Below are positions 12,801 to 23,908 of a stretch of DNA of 63,406 nucleotides, in pieces; the first letter of the stretch is position 1, and each line of letters begins with the position of its first letter. The notes under the pieces were generated by a model, which did no database searches, was not told the origin of the DNA, and worked only from the letters and a program-made list of their open reading frames with translations. The stretch is taken from contig MSJI02000646.1 of the NCBI GenBank assembly GCA_001931905.2, forward strand, positions 152,632 to 216,037, read 5' to 3'. Origin of the DNA: Cladosporium sp. IMV 00045 (taxonomy: Eukaryota; Ascomycota; Dothideomycetes; Cladosporiales; Cladosporiaceae). The position numbers and the translations under genes were made by a program.

Positions 12801-13869
12801 ACCGCACCGCAAGTGGTCAACATTCGCAAGGGACAACCGAAGAAATTTAATTGGCGCAAGGGAGGCGAGAAGATGGCAAAGAATGTAACAAAGGGCATCA
12901 AGGGCGCGTTCGCCACCGATAGAGTGCAGACCAGGGACGGGCTTGAAATCGGTACACCATACGGCATGACCCAGCAGGCCGTCGGAGGCGGCGAGGCAGG
13001 CTCCTTTGGTTCCAAGCAAAACGTTGCAGGCACCGGAGCGGGTTTCGGATTCTTTGGCCAGAAGAATGGAGGTTTGAAGGCTGGCAGCATGAAGAACAAC
13101 AGCACCACGAACCTGTCGGCGCCTTCAAACGATCCTTCCGGTAAGTTGCACTCGCACTGCATGGAGGGAAGCATTCTCGAACACAAACTAACATACATCA
13201 TCAACAGTTCTTTTCGGCACCGACCTCGAGCTCCGCTGCGAATTCGAAAAGCGCCTCATCCCCGCCATCGTGACGCGCTGCATCGAGGAAGTGGAAGAGC
13301 GCGGCATGGACATGGAAGGCGTCTACCGCAAATCCGGCGGCAGCGGGCAGGTCAAGACCATCCAGGCGGGCTTCGAAAAGGAGCCCAACAGCTACGACAT
13401 CTCCGACCCGGACCTGGACATCCACGCCGTCACCAGCGCCCTCAAGCAGTACTTCCGCAAACTCCCCACCCCGCTCATCACCTACGACGTCTACGACTCG
13501 CTGCTCGAAGCGGGGCAATTGTCCAACATCAGCGCCGCAACCGCCGAAGGCGAAAACCCGGCAGCGGGAAGCAGCAACAGCAATCGCGAAAAACAAACCC
13601 TCGCCCTCCGCCGCGCCGTCAACGACCTCCCCGAGCACCACCGCAACTGCCTCGAGTACCTGTGCCAGCACCTGCGCCGCGTCATGTCCATGCAAGACCG
13701 CAATTTGATGACCAGCCTGAACCTGGCCGTGGTTTTCGCCCCGACGATCATGCGCCCCAGCAGCATCGAGCGCGAGATGAGCGACATGCTGGCGCAGAGG
13801 ACGGCGGTGCAGGCGTTGTTGGAGCTGGGGGAGGGGGTTTTTGGGGAGGAGGATGAGGATGATGAATGA
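9841..13869 (+). CDS. LIM-domain Rho GTPase-activating protein (Rga1/Rga2 type)
   Basis: Five exons (9841-9912, 9978-10008, 10069-10641, 10708-13140, 13208-13869) give 1256 residues in frame. Two N-terminal LIM domains are visible (CKGCGD ... RWHIDCFRC ... CNNC, then CNACGNK ... CFRCRNC ... CMSCH; about residues 19-125). A long S/P-rich disordered region follows, then a coiled coil (about 695-860, LRRAQAKIAELETQNSLLEE and following). The C-terminal RhoGAP domain (about 1036-1245) carries the arginine-finger motif VYRKSGG. In yeast such proteins inactivate Cdc42 at the cortex and shape polarity. The 66-nt intron at 10642-10707 is in frame and open, so retention would add 22 residues; its TATATAG end and GCTGAC branch favour splicing. 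The gene is convergent with OGT. Confidence 0.92.
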
Positions 13870-14843
13870 GCTGAGTAAGAATGGGATGGGGCAGGGGGTT
13901 TGAGGAGTGCATTGAAGGTTGTGGAGGGTAGATTTTCGGGGCGCGAAGATCAGGGAGGCGGTGGCTTTCTTGCAAGCATGAGGAAATGGCTCGGGTTTTC
14001 CCTTTCTTTCCCTTTTGACCTTTTTGGTCTCTTGTTGATGTTCACACCCTTTTCCTTTTTTGTTTTTATTCTTTCTCTCTAGTTTGGAAGCGGCATTGCG
14101 GCACTGAAAACAACGGGTTTGGTTTGTTTGAACTGCTTTTTTTTTTGATGGATTTGGGATGTTGCCTGTCTTTGTCTTTTTTTTTTTTTACCCTACTCTT
14201 CATTACCCTCACTCTTGTCTTCCTCAGACGTTTTCTCTTCTCGATCGAGGAAATAAAGAACACCTCGAGCTCATTTTCCCCCAATTGGATTGGCATTTGA
14301 CATTTCATCTCATTTCTCGTCTCCGCTCTTCTTTTCTCCGTCCAATGACCAATCATCAGGACTTGAACATGTGCTCTTGAACATTTCGCCAAGCTGCAAA
14401 ACAGCGGCTTTTGTTCATCTCCTGACCAGGGAAAATCACAAAGTTGGTGGTACCTAGTCAGTGAGACGGAGAAAAATTGAGAATTGTCACTCACTGCTCT
14501 CTCAATGTGTTTTGCAATTGTCTCAAGTTCGCGTTCGGAAAACTTTGCTCATTGGTCTAGTGATCTCTCCATATCTCTCGTCGCATATGCGCCTGGAAGA
14601 GCCTCGATATTGTTCCCAACCCTCCCCTATCTTGCAAACGTCGATTCGTCTGTTCGCTAGCATATCAAAAACCAAACAAGAGAAAGCAAATCTTGACAAA
14701 AACAAAACAAGAAAAAACATAGCCCACCATCCTAGCCTCCTTCAAGAGCCCGAAAGAAAACTGCCCAATCCCAGAGAAGAAAAGTCCTGTTCACCCTTCC
14801 CTCTTCCCCCATTCCATCTCCCACCTACACCCCTCCCCCCCCA
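13870..14843. other. Convergent 3' region between LIM-RhoGAP and OGT
   Basis: T-rich and CT-rich sequence with no gene; it holds the 3' ends of two convergent genes. The part nearest OGT (about 14620-14690) shares a short well-conserved stretch (around CGTTTGC/CGATTCGTCTGTTCGCTAGC, split by small changes) with 16120-16160 of the middle contig. The rest is hard to align with its counterpart. Confidence 0.5.
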
Positions 14844-15666
14844 TCAACCCTCAACCATCCCCCCTCCCTTCCCCCTCCCCAACCTCTCCAACCAAATATC
14901 CCCTCCCTCCCCGCTCACCCACCTCCTCCAAGCCTCCTCAAACGCATCCTCCAAGTCCCTCGTCCACCTCCCCGTATCAAACAACGCACTACTCCACCTC
15001 GCGCGAAACAGCATCCTCCTCAGCTCCATCAGCCGCCCCGTGCCTCTCCCTTGCGCCTCCCGTTCATAAACCAACCCTTTCCCCAGCGCCACGGCCTTCT
15101 CTTCATAGTCCTCCTCCCCCGTCGCGATGAGCTCGGCAGCCGCGCGCGCACCCTCCGCGGAATCCTTGGGCAGCGCGCCCAGCAAAATCGACGCCGCCAT
15201 GCGGCTGCACATTTTGTACGCGTAGCGCGGCAGGGTCAGCAGCGGCGTGCCGCTCCACAGCACGTCGGCGGCGGTGGTGTGGGCGTTGCATTCGGGGGTG
15301 TCGAGGACGAGGTCGCAGACGCGCGCGCGCGAGATGTGCAGGTGCTTGGGCGCGACGTCGGTGAAGATGATGCGCGACGCGACTTCGGGCGTGGCCCACA
15401 GGCGGGCGGTGTGCAGGAGGTGGGATTCGCCGAGGTCCGGGAAGCGGAGGAGCCAGAGGACGGCTTTGGGGACGCGGGCGAGGATGCGTAGCCAGGTGCG
15501 GAAAGTGGTGGGGTCGATTTTGTAGAGTTGGTTGAAGTTGGCGAAGATGATGGTGTCGTCGGGGAGGCGGGGGAAGAGCTCTTTGCGCATCTGCCAGCGG
15601 CGCTGTTGTTCTTCCGCCCAGCTTGTGTGGTTGTCTTTGGCGTCGGGTGCGCTCTGTCGGTGGTCG
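14844..15666 (-). CDS. OGT, C-terminal part only, cut by assembly gap
   Basis: The last 274 codons of an O-GlcNAc transferase of the Glyco_transf_41 family, reading out of the gap at 15667. It contains the FNQLYKIDPTTF motif (lysine equivalent to human OGT K842) and CNAHTTA, and ends GRGKGGGMVEG. It differs from the middle-contig copy at several residues (for example AEEQQ instead of PEEQQ). The final 116 bases before the gap are identical to 30048-30163. The 5' remainder of this gene is therefore most likely the fragment starting at 30048, not anything in the middle contig. On this reading it is one half of an intact gene and not a pseudogene. Confidence 0.9.
15551..15666. repeat. 116-bp end overlap (left copy)
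   Basis: Base-for-base identical to 30048-30163. The homologous stretch in the middle contig (about 17048-17163) differs at two positions. This is the signature of two contig ends that overlap but were not merged. Confidence 0.9.
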
Positions 15667-15686
15667 NNNNNNNNNNNNNNNNNNNN
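15667..15686. other. Assembly gap (20 N)
   Basis: A run of exactly 20 N, a placeholder length. It is followed at once by a run of 15 C (15687-15701), where an assembler would plausibly have stopped. Confidence 0.98.
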
Positions 15687-16340
15687 CCCCCCCCCCCCCC
15701 CTCTCTTTTGCATCCGTGCGTTTTATCTTCCCACCTTGTCATTCGACTCCTCCCGAGTTTTTCCCACTTTGGCTCTCTCACTTGAGATTCTTCTCCCACT
15801 TGATTAGTGAATTTGATCCAATCTTATCGGAAATGCCAACCCCTCGAAAAAAGCCGTCTGCGTAACCTACCTTCGGTGTTTTCCCTCCCGAGAAGCTCAC
15901 AGGTATATATGGATTGGGTACATTGCAGAGAACCTTTGTAGAATAGAATCGAGAAAATCGTCACGACCCCGCCCTTTCTCGACGCATCGCCCATGTCTGA
16001 CCGATGCGTGACGGGATTCCGTCTTTTCGGAAAAGGTTTGGTGATTTCGTCTAGAGGTCTCTCTCCGTATCCCCTTCACATGTCCCGTTGCATGAACGCC
16101 TTGGGAAAATACCCTGATCTTGGAAACGTCGATTCGTCTGTTCGCTAGCATATCAAGAACCAAAAACGAGAGAAGCAGATCTCAACAAGAAACAAAACAA
16201 GAAAGAAACCATAGCATATAGCACATCAGCCCAGCCTCCTTCGAGAGTCCCCCAAAGAAAACTCCCGCGTCCCAGAGAAGAAAAGTCCTGTTCACCCTTC
16301 CCTCTTTACCCCCTGCTCCCCTCCTATCTCCCACCAACCC
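15687..16340. other. 3' flank of middle-contig OGT
   Basis: No gene. It begins with a 15-C run beside the gap. It corresponds to roughly 14.2-14.84 kb of the left contig, but only short patches can be aligned, notably around 16120-16160 and a CT-rich stretch before the OGT stop codon. Confidence 0.5.
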
Positions 16341-19300
16341 TCAACCCTCAACCATCCCCCCACCCTTCCCCCTCCCCAACCTCTCCAACCAAATATCCCC
16401 TCCCTCCCCCCTCACCCACCTTCTCCAAGCCTCCTCAAACGCGTCCTCCAAATCCCTCGTCCACCTCCCCGTATCAAACAACGCACTACTCCACCTCGCG
16501 CGAAACAGCATGCGTCTCAAGTCCATCAACCGCCCCGTACCCCTCCCCTGCGCCTCCCTCTCATAAACCAACCCCTTGCCCAGCGCCACGGCTTTCTCCT
16601 CATAGTCCTCCTCGTCCGTGGCGATGAGCTCGGCCGCCGCGCGCGTGCCTTCCGCAATGTCCTTGGGCAGCGCGCCCAGCAGGATGGACGCCGCCATGCG
16701 GCTGCACATTTTGTACGCGTAGCGCGGCAGGGTCAGCAGCGGCGTGCCGCTCCACAGCACGTCGGCGGCGGTGGTGTGGGCGTTGCATTCGGGGGTGTCG
16801 AGGACCAAGTCGCAGACGCGCGCGCGCGAGATGTGCAGGTGCTTGGGGGCGACGTCGGTGAAGATGATGCGCGACGCGACCTCGGGCGTCGCCCACAGGC
16901 GGGCGGTGTGCAGGAGGTGCGATTCGCCGAGGTCCGGGAAGCGGAGGAGCCAGAGCACAGCTTTGGGGACGCGGGCGAGGATGCGCAGCCAGGTGCGGAA
17001 GGTGGTGGGGTCGATTTTGTAGAGTTGGTTGAAGTTGGCGAAGATGATGGTGTCGTCGGGGAGGCGGGGGAAGAGCTCTTTGCGCATCTGCCAGCGCCGC
17101 TGTTGTTCTTCCGGCCAGCTTGTGTGGTTGTCTTTGGCGTCGGGTGCGCTCTGTCGGTGGTCGCAGCAGAAGAACGTGTCGCGGCAGTAGATGATGTTCT
17201 CTCCGTACACCCAGTCGTTGTTGTCGCTGCCACTGTTGTCATCGTCCATTTGATCCTCAAGGTCGATGTTGCGTCGCCAAGGGCGGAGTGTCTCTGGCGG
17301 CACGGCCATCTTGTCCGCAAGGAGGTAGTCGCACCACTCAGCACCGAGCGTGCCTGCAAATCCCATGAATGACATTTGAATTGGCGCAGGGCGAGCTGCG
17401 AACACTTCATTGCGAGCTCCGCGAGTGTATCCATTCAGGTTGACTAGAATGTGAATGCCGTCGTTGACGATCTGGGATACAAGTCGCTCGGCAGGCCAGG
17501 AACTGGCATCATAGAACACAGGTGCTTCCTTCTCGATCTGCCTTCGGTGGATTGACTTGTCGCTTGCAGTAGTCGCGTAACAGTATGCCTTGACGCGAGA
17601 CGTGTCATGCAGTCCAAAGACCGACTGCATCAGGTGAGCCAGCGGATGGTTGTTGAAGTCCGACGAAACGTAGCCGACACGCAGGTATGGAGCAGGCGGG
17701 TTCGGCGGAGGGAAAACTTGCTTCGGAAGCCACGGGGAGCGGAGCGTGCAGACCGAGATTCGAAGACCGTTCCTTTGCGAGATGAGACGGATCTGTTTGG
17801 CAGACATTGGCGCTGTGAATGTGTGGAAAGGCAGCACGGTCGGTGCAGTCGGTACGGATAGATTGGCTGGCAGCATGGGGCGATTGTAGCTGGAAGCTGG
17901 TCTCTGCTTTTTGAGCACGTGGAGATCATTGTACCAATGCCAGCTGATGCGACGAGTGGCACGCTCCACGAGTCTTGTGATGCGCGCACCTTCCCAATTC
18001 TTCCCTGCCCAAGAGCGGATAGTCTCGCGGAGGCTCTGTTCCCTCTCCTTGGTATCTTGTGCAGAACCTTCAAGCAGGAGAACCTGCTGAACGACTTCCT
18101 GCAGCATTGTCGGGCCCAGCGTGGCACGACCCCAACTCTCTCCCTCACGGAGTTGCTTCTCCACAATGTCGACCACACGCTTAATCCAGCCGGAGCTCGT
18201 TGCGCCAGGCTGTCTGGCATCCAACAGCATGCCTGAAGCGTCGACGTGCCATCGATCGCGCTTACCATTATCAGCTGCAATACCACCTCTAGCCTGCCAA
18301 CCGCAGACAGAGTTCAACGCGTTCGCCAGGCCGCAGACAGCTTCCGCAAAATCTGGGCTTACGTCGACAGCTCTTTTGTAATAAGTGATGGCATCACTGA
18401 TTCTACCCTTGTCCTTGACCGCGTTTGCAAGATTGGCCAGAGCGATGTCAAATTTGCCGTCACATTTGACCGCGCGCTCGTACATGGAGATAGCCGCCTC
18501 AAGCTGACCAATGTCCTTGAGCAGGCTGCCAAGGTTAGTGTACAGATGTGCATGATGTTGATCGAGCTGCAGCCCGTAGTTGTAATACTGCAAAGCCAAT
18601 GCGATGCCACTTCCAGGAACGACACCAGGTACATCGGGCTTGCGGGACATTTGAGTGGGAGGCGCAACCTGCTGCACACTGGCGAGAAGAATGCCGACGT
18701 TGTTCGCAGTAGAGGGTGATGGTTGGAGGGAAAGTGACAGGTAGTACAAAGCCAGAATGTCGCGAACGCCAGATGCAAGAGGAGTGATGCCGACAGATCG
18801 GCTCGTATTCGACATTCCATCTTGGAAAATCTTCGCCAGCGATAGAAGGGAATTGCTTGTTGTGGAAATAACGGCTTTGCGCGGCGTGCTCTGAGGAAGA
18901 CCAGGAACGTGTTCCAGTCCGGGTACCTCGCCAGTTCCAGGAAAGCAGAGTCTTGCAGTCGCCAACGCTTGTTCTGGGTTCAACAAAATAGGCTCCATCG
19001 GCAGACTGCAAGGCCTCTGATCATGTGGCCGAAGATGCAGATTCGAGGAAACAACACGCAGAATGTGATTGACCAAGCCCTGAATGTTGTCAAACTGTCT
19101 CCCAGCCGCAATGAGTACAGCGTCTTCGAATGCTCGCGCCGCGCCTCCGTTGTCACCAGTACCATAGAGCATATTTCCTTTGGCATGAATGAGAGCTAGA
19201 ATGCGCCCATTATCACATCCGGGAATGGCGAACCCGCTTGAACCGAAACCAGGCTCAGAAGCACCGGCTGGATCTTTCCAACCAGGAACAGATTCCCCAT

Positions 19301-21314
19301 CGCCGTCGAAATCGTAAGATATTTTGTCGGAGACTTCGGACATGTTCGGGGAGCGGCTGGCGTTGGATGAATTGCACTCGCTTTGTTTGTCCGACATCTT
19401 CACCAGGCCTGGGCTTCGAGGGTATCGCAGATTCGCCTCGACGTACTCGATCACTTTGATGGCGTCGCGGCTCCGGTGATCGTTGCAAAGGAGGCCTATC
19501 AAATGTTCGACGGCTTCGAAGTGACTCGGAGCTGCTTTCACGACTTTCATCCAGTTTTGCTCGGCCTCTTGTCGTCTGCCCAAAGCAAGCATGGTTGCAG
19601 CAAGATTTGACAAAGCCTCGAGATGCTTCGGATCCTGCTCCAGGACTTTCGAATACCACTTGAGCGCTTTTTGATACTTCCCCAGCCCGTAAGCAATGCA
19701 GCCACCCAGATGCATTCCATCCGTCCATTGCCAATCTGTCTCCTGACAAAGCTTGGTGAGATGTGAGAGAGCAAGATTTGCTCGAGCCGGGGGCGAGTTG
19801 TCTTGTGGGAAATTTGTCGACAAAGCAGATTGGATAGAAGAGCCGCTAGATCTGCGGAGAGTACGTATCTTTTCGTGATGTTGCGCTGTATTGCTCATGG
19901 GTAGATCACAGCGATGATGGCCCTCTTTCGAAGGATTCTGCAATTTCTCACATCCGTGCATCTCGCCCGACGCTCCTGAAGGGGAACGTGCCTTGGGTGT
20001 TTCCACATCATCGCCGTCTTGATCTCCATTCGATTCTTCTCTTGCTGCGGATTGGCCACTGGTAGGATCTGAGGAGCGTCGCAGACGTTTATCCATGACG
20101 TCCTTCGATATGGTGATGGACTTCCGCCTACTGCCGTGGAATGAATGGCCCGCCCGCGACAATTTTGGAGGTTGGGGATAGAAGCTCGGTCGCTGGACGA
20201 CATGTGTCTGACCATCAATTTGTCTCGCAGCTTGTTGTTGACGCTTCGTGTGATGGATGAAATGAAGCAGCTCCCTATATTGTTGCAGGGCCCACACAAA
20301 TGTTCTGTCTCGATGTCGGCCGTTTGGTGAAGTCGGGCCAAACTCGGCTTCGATTTGCTGCAAATCAAGCTGCGGTTGATTTGCATAAGCTTGAACCGGT
20401 TTCACGTATCCAACAGACTGAGGCGGATATAAGGAGGGGTCAATGTGAGCTGAAACTTGATTCAAAAAGGCTGGATCTCCATAAGGCTGTGGCCCGGGAT
20501 AGGCGTGAAGCGCGTTTGAAAATCCCATTGGTGTCCCGTATGCATTGCCATTGAGTGCCTGCATTCCGTAGCTAAGAGACGAAGGTCCCAAAGGATAGCC
20601 ACTTGCTTGTGGAAACAGTTGAGAAGTGGGCAATGATTCAGCCCAGCCACCGTGAGGGTGCTGGTAATAACGCGGATCCCGCACTGCAGCCGGTCGATAA
20701 GGGACGAAAGTACCATCATGCCAGTAAGGCCCATAAGGTCCTGTACCTTGCCCACCAGAAGCGGTCGGGCCTAGATACTGGAAGGGAGGCTGCAGGAACG
20801 TTGGTTGGGTGGGAGCATAATACTGTTGTAGTGTGTTGTACTGCTGTGGAGGCATCTGATTCAGAACCGAGTCCATCACAGGGAATGAGATGGGCGGCTG
20901 TGGATTCGGAGGGGGCGCCCAACCAGCAGCGTCACCTGGATACCAAGGCGAGTGATGGCCATGTTGCCGTTGTTGCTGGTGCTGCAGGAAAGTCAACTTA
21001 TTGTTGACCGGAAGTGGCTGTGACGCCTGTTGATCAACCGACGTGTTCCGAGGTACGAGTTGGTGCTTGTGGGGATTCGGGCCTTCATCTGACTGATAGC
21101 CAGCCGTCAGAGTGCCGTTCGGTGTCTTCCTTCGTAGTGTGTTTTCTGTCCTTGATGAATGATGGCTACTCAAAAGAGCAGCATCGGTACTGTACCGATG
21201 GGTCGGGTGGTGTATGGGCAGCGCATGTTGCTGCGTCATATGCCCAGGCATTGAAAATGGTGCAGGTCTGTTGACGGCCGGTGTGGGCTCACACCGCGCA
21301 ACGTCTGCACTCAT
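16341..21314 (-). CDS. O-GlcNAc transferase-like protein (TPR + Glyco_transf_41), complete copy
   Basis: An intronless gene of 1657 residues. In animals OGT transfers GlcNAc from UDP-GlcNAc to Ser/Thr of nuclear and cytosolic proteins; plant SPY relatives transfer fucose, so the donor here is not certain. Residues 1-500 are Q/P/S-rich and probably disordered. TPR-like helices lie at about 508-630 and 880-1000. The catalytic region is about 1211-1657: LRVGYVSSDFNNHPLAHLMQ (histidine equivalent to human H498, about residue 1223), DGIHILVNLNGYTRGARNE, FNQLYKIDP (K about 1433, human K842) and CNAHTT (H about 1513). An acidic insertion (DLEDQMDDDNSGSDNND) sits inside the catalytic part. I start at the Met at 21314 because the other copy shares it; a Met 12 codons upstream is not conserved. 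It has no signal peptide or membrane segment. Confidence 0.93.
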   Translation of the reverse strand: MSADVARCEPTPAVNRPAPFSMPGHMTQQHALPIHHPTHRYSTDAALLSSHHSSRTENTLRRKTPNGTLTAGYQSDEGPNPHKHQLVPRNTSVDQQASQPLPVNNKLTFLQHQQQRQHGHHSPWYPGDAAGWAPPPNPQPPISFPVMDSVLNQMPPQQYNTLQQYYAPTQPTFLQPPFQYLGPTASGGQGTGPYGPYWHDGTFVPYRPAAVRDPRYYQHPHGGWAESLPTSQLFPQASGYPLGPSSLSYGMQALNGNAYGTPMGFSNALHAYPGPQPYGDPAFLNQVSAHIDPSLYPPQSVGYVKPVQAYANQPQLDLQQIEAEFGPTSPNGRHRDRTFVWALQQYRELLHFIHHTKRQQQAARQIDGQTHVVQRPSFYPQPPKLSRAGHSFHGSRRKSITISKDVMDKRLRRSSDPTSGQSAAREESNGDQDGDDVETPKARSPSGASGEMHGCEKLQNPSKEGHHRCDLPMSNTAQHHEKIRTLRRSSGSSIQSALSTNFPQDNSPPARANLALSHLTKLCQETDWQWTDGMHLGGCIAYGLGKYQKALKWYSKVLEQDPKHLEALSNLAATMLALGRRQEAEQNWMKVVKAAPSHFEAVEHLIGLLCNDHRSRDAIKVIEYVEANLRYPRSPGLVKMSDKQSECNSSNASRSPNMSEVSDKISYDFDGDGESVPGWKDPAGASEPGFGSSGFAIPGCDNGRILALIHAKGNMLYGTGDNGGAARAFEDAVLIAAGRQFDNIQGLVNHILRVVSSNLHLRPHDQRPCSLPMEPILLNPEQALATARLCFPGTGEVPGLEHVPGLPQSTPRKAVISTTSNSLLSLAKIFQDGMSNTSRSVGITPLASGVRDILALYYLSLSLQPSPSTANNVGILLASVQQVAPPTQMSRKPDVPGVVPGSGIALALQYYNYGLQLDQHHAHLYTNLGSLLKDIGQLEAAISMYERAVKCDGKFDIALANLANAVKDKGRISDAITYYKRAVDVSPDFAEAVCGLANALNSVCGWQARGGIAADNGKRDRWHVDASGMLLDARQPGATSSGWIKRVVDIVEKQLREGESWGRATLGPTMLQEVVQQVLLLEGSAQDTKEREQSLRETIRSWAGKNWEGARITRLVERATRRISWHWYNDLHVLKKQRPASSYNRPMLPANLSVPTAPTVLPFHTFTAPMSAKQIRLISQRNGLRISVCTLRSPWLPKQVFPPPNPPAPYLRVGYVSSDFNNHPLAHLMQSVFGLHDTSRVKAYCYATTASDKSIHRRQIEKEAPVFYDASSWPAERLVSQIVNDGIHILVNLNGYTRGARNEVFAARPAPIQMSFMGFAGTLGAEWCDYLLADKMAVPPETLRPWRRNIDLEDQMDDDNSGSDNNDWVYGENIIYCRDTFFCCDHRQSAPDAKDNHTSWPEEQQRRWQMRKELFPRLPDDTIIFANFNQLYKIDPTTFRTWLRILARVPKAVLWLLRFPDLGESHLLHTARLWATPEVASRIIFTDVAPKHLHISRARVCDLVLDTPECNAHTTAADVLWSGTPLLTLPRYAYKMCSRMAASILLGALPKDIAEGTRAAAELIATDEEDYEEKAVALGKGLVYEREAQGRGTGRLMDLRRMLFRARWSSALFDTGRWTRDLEDAFEEAWRRWVRGEGGDIWLERLGRGKGGGMVEG

Positions 21315-23908
21315 CGCGAGAGACTCGCTGGATATGGCGCAGGAGCGCAAGAGTGGTCGTGGAAGAGATCACGGATCCGTTCACGGGTAAGGATACGTGC
21401 CTATGCCCTGGCGAATGCTCTCCGCGTTTACTTCGCATGACATCTCGCGGTTGCGGCGCGGGCAGGAATGTCGCTCATACAGACCACCACTTGTACCGTT
21501 CAAGACTTGCGTGCCTTGATATCGCTATGTCTTCGAGCAACGGATGCGCCGCTGATTTATTGTTCTCCCCGAGCTTCTTTAACAATAGACCGTCTGAACA
21601 AGAGGCGACCACGATAGAAGGTCACAGAGCAGCGGCAAGCGGCAGCGAGTCGCACGAGTAAGCGGGTAGATTGGCGAGGTGAAGCTGAAGGCCGGCTGGG
21701 CGGAAGGGCGTGGCGGAGTCGCGGTAGGCTGCCGGAGGGAGCAAGCAAGGGAGGCGGGCAGAGCGATTGGGTTGCAATGATGATGACACGGCTTGGCACA
21801 GGTGTGTTTGCGGGTGGATACAGGGCGGTCGTGGGCCGGGTAGGACGAGGGCGGCGAGCGTGGGAGGGTGGAGGATGTGGTTTGCGCGATTGATGAGAGA
21901 GCAGCTGCTGTTGACCGCTACGCAGGAGACGAAGCCGCAGGTTGATGATGGTGAGGATGATGAGCTGGCTGGAGGGTGAGATTGAAAGTTGGAAGTGAGG
22001 TGAGGCGAAGCGAGGTGAGGTGTTCTCTCTCTACCTTGGGTGTGGTCTTGGGACGAGCTGACGCGCAGCGAACCACAGGCTGTGCAGTGCGAGTCTTATG
22101 TGTCTCAGCCCTGCGCGCCGGTACCTGACTGGCTGGCGGCTGGAGCACGTTCTTTTCTAAGGTGACGGGCGGATGTGAAGGATGGAGACTTATTGGGCGG
22201 GGTGTGTGTGAATAAGAAAATGCGTTCTGGGATGTTGTGATATATTGGGTTGGCGGTGGATATCAGTAAGTGGTGAGTGGTGAGTTGTAGTTGATGAGTG
22301 GTGGTGGTGGTGGTGACAGCATGAAAGAGATGGCGGCACACAGCACGACAACACGCACGACAGACAGACAGACAGACAGACACACACAAACACACTCGCA
22401 TGCGGGTCAGCAGTAGCTGTGCTGTGCAGTAGTCGACATGTACATGTATGTATGCGTCTATGTCTGCCTCTCCATCCTCGTCTTCTTCTTTGTAAAAAAT
22501 ACCTCCTCCGACGTTATCAATCAAGGGAATTGGCTCTAGCTGGGCCCTTTGCACCACTTCCCGCTAGGAGGTCTAGTCGGAATCACACTCAGCTCGCGCA
22601 GGCTATAGACGACATGCTCCGCATCTCATCCCGGTCCAAGTGGCAACGATGTGGAGCGTGTGGATGCGCCATGGGCGCCACCAAACTCGGCCCGTCCAAC
22701 GTTATGCTGCCTGTCAGCCCTTTCTTAGAAGTCCCCAAGTCACTTGTATGGAGGTGGTTGATATGATTGACTAACACCCCGTCGAATCAGAATATTCAAT
22801 CTCTTGTTATTCTCTCTCGCTGCTGCAGCCGCACGAGCATATCCCACGCATCCATCGGCACCTCTGTCCCGGCTCGCACAAGCCCTTCACTTACCACCCA
22901 CAGCCACCCACCACCCCCATGCCAATCTCATCCACACACCCACAAAACCCGTGACGACGGCATGTGCATAACCAGGCAACCTTTCCATAACAAAAAAAGC
23001 AAAAAAACCCAGCAAAACATCCCCCCCCTCCCCCACCCGTCATCCACCAAAAGCTGCGCGGCGTGCATGTCTCGAGGCTCTCACATCTGTCCCTTCCGAG
23101 CGACGTGCAGCAGAACGATGGCGCCACGCTCCGCCACGGGTGGCACCTCCACCCACCAGGCAACCTTTCGCTCTGGCTGCACAAGGAGCAAGGGTGTGGC
23201 CTGCCGATCGTCAACCAACCAACCGCCAAACCCCATGCATCGAACTCGCCGTCTTGTCTTCTTATTACACAGCTCGAGGCATCGCCACCACCGCTGCCGC
23301 TGTTACCGCACATGCAGTACAGACCTCGCAGACGAAGAGGCTCACAAGTCTGCGGCTGCCATGCGCATCTCTGACGGTGATGCCCTATGTGATCCTGCGA
23401 TTTGGCTCCCCTCTTTCCCCCCGGTCGTACTAAATGCGCAGTGCAACGCGGTACATGCCTCGTGCGCAGCGGCTTGTTTCTTTCTCCCGCCCGCTGCTCG
23501 GTGGGAGGGTTGGTTCCACACACGTAATGGGGTGGGTGGGTGTGTATGTGGGTAGGTGTTTATGTGCATGTGTGTGATTTGTTTGTGATTGTATGTAGGT
23601 CGCCGCTTTTTTTCATGTTGTTTTGTTTTATTTGGTCTCACCGCGTTTCATGTTGTTTTGTCGATGGTGTTTCGAGGTTCTGAGATATGACTGAGGCATT
23701 ACTTGTATTGGAAATATTGAATCTCGAGACAAACAACACAAAGACCAAAGATGATATGTTGCATGAACTATATCGCTATCGCTTGCATCAAAAACCCAGA
23801 TGATGAGTCAAAATAGACTCAGGCAACTCACAAACACGAACTGAGATACTCAAACCGAGAGATACTGACCGAAATAAACCAACCGAAATTGAACCAAACG
23901 TCTCACGC
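21315..23908. other. Intergenic region upstream of OGT (middle contig)
   Basis: This 2.6 kb holds the OGT promoter (proximal to 21315) and the 3' end of the retropepsin gene. It includes a GACA/CA microsatellite (about 22358-22392), which is shorter in the other version, GTGG and TG-rich runs, and a strikingly conserved block with a 50-codon frame (listed separately). No other coding frame is preserved between the two versions. Confidence 0.5.
22614..22766 (+). CDS. Possible 50-residue micro-ORF in a highly conserved block
   Basis: An ATG-to-TGA frame of 50 codons beginning MLRISSRSKWQRCGACGCAM and ending KSLVWRWLI. The other version (35594-35746) differs at a single base, a silent TTG to TTA change, although the 90 bp just upstream differ at roughly one base in eight. 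I recognise no family; three cysteines sit in CGACGC. The block also carries a CTAAC branch-like site and an AATCAG acceptor-like end at 22770-22790, so it could be an exon of a spliced transcript or a non-coding RNA. Protein status is inference. Confidence 0.3.
   Translation: MLRISSRSKWQRCGACGCAMGATKLGPSNVMLPVSPFLEVPKSLVWRWLI

Noticed and set aside
14461..15069. 200-codon plus-strand frame next to OGT
   Set aside because: It is Pro/Ser-rich because it is antisense to OGT and its C-rich 3' flank; the OGT frame is clearly the coding one.
14844..15666. Truncated OGT pseudogene
   Set aside because: It is cut by an assembly gap, not by a mutation, and its end overlaps the contig at 30048 perfectly, so it is better read as half of an intact gene.
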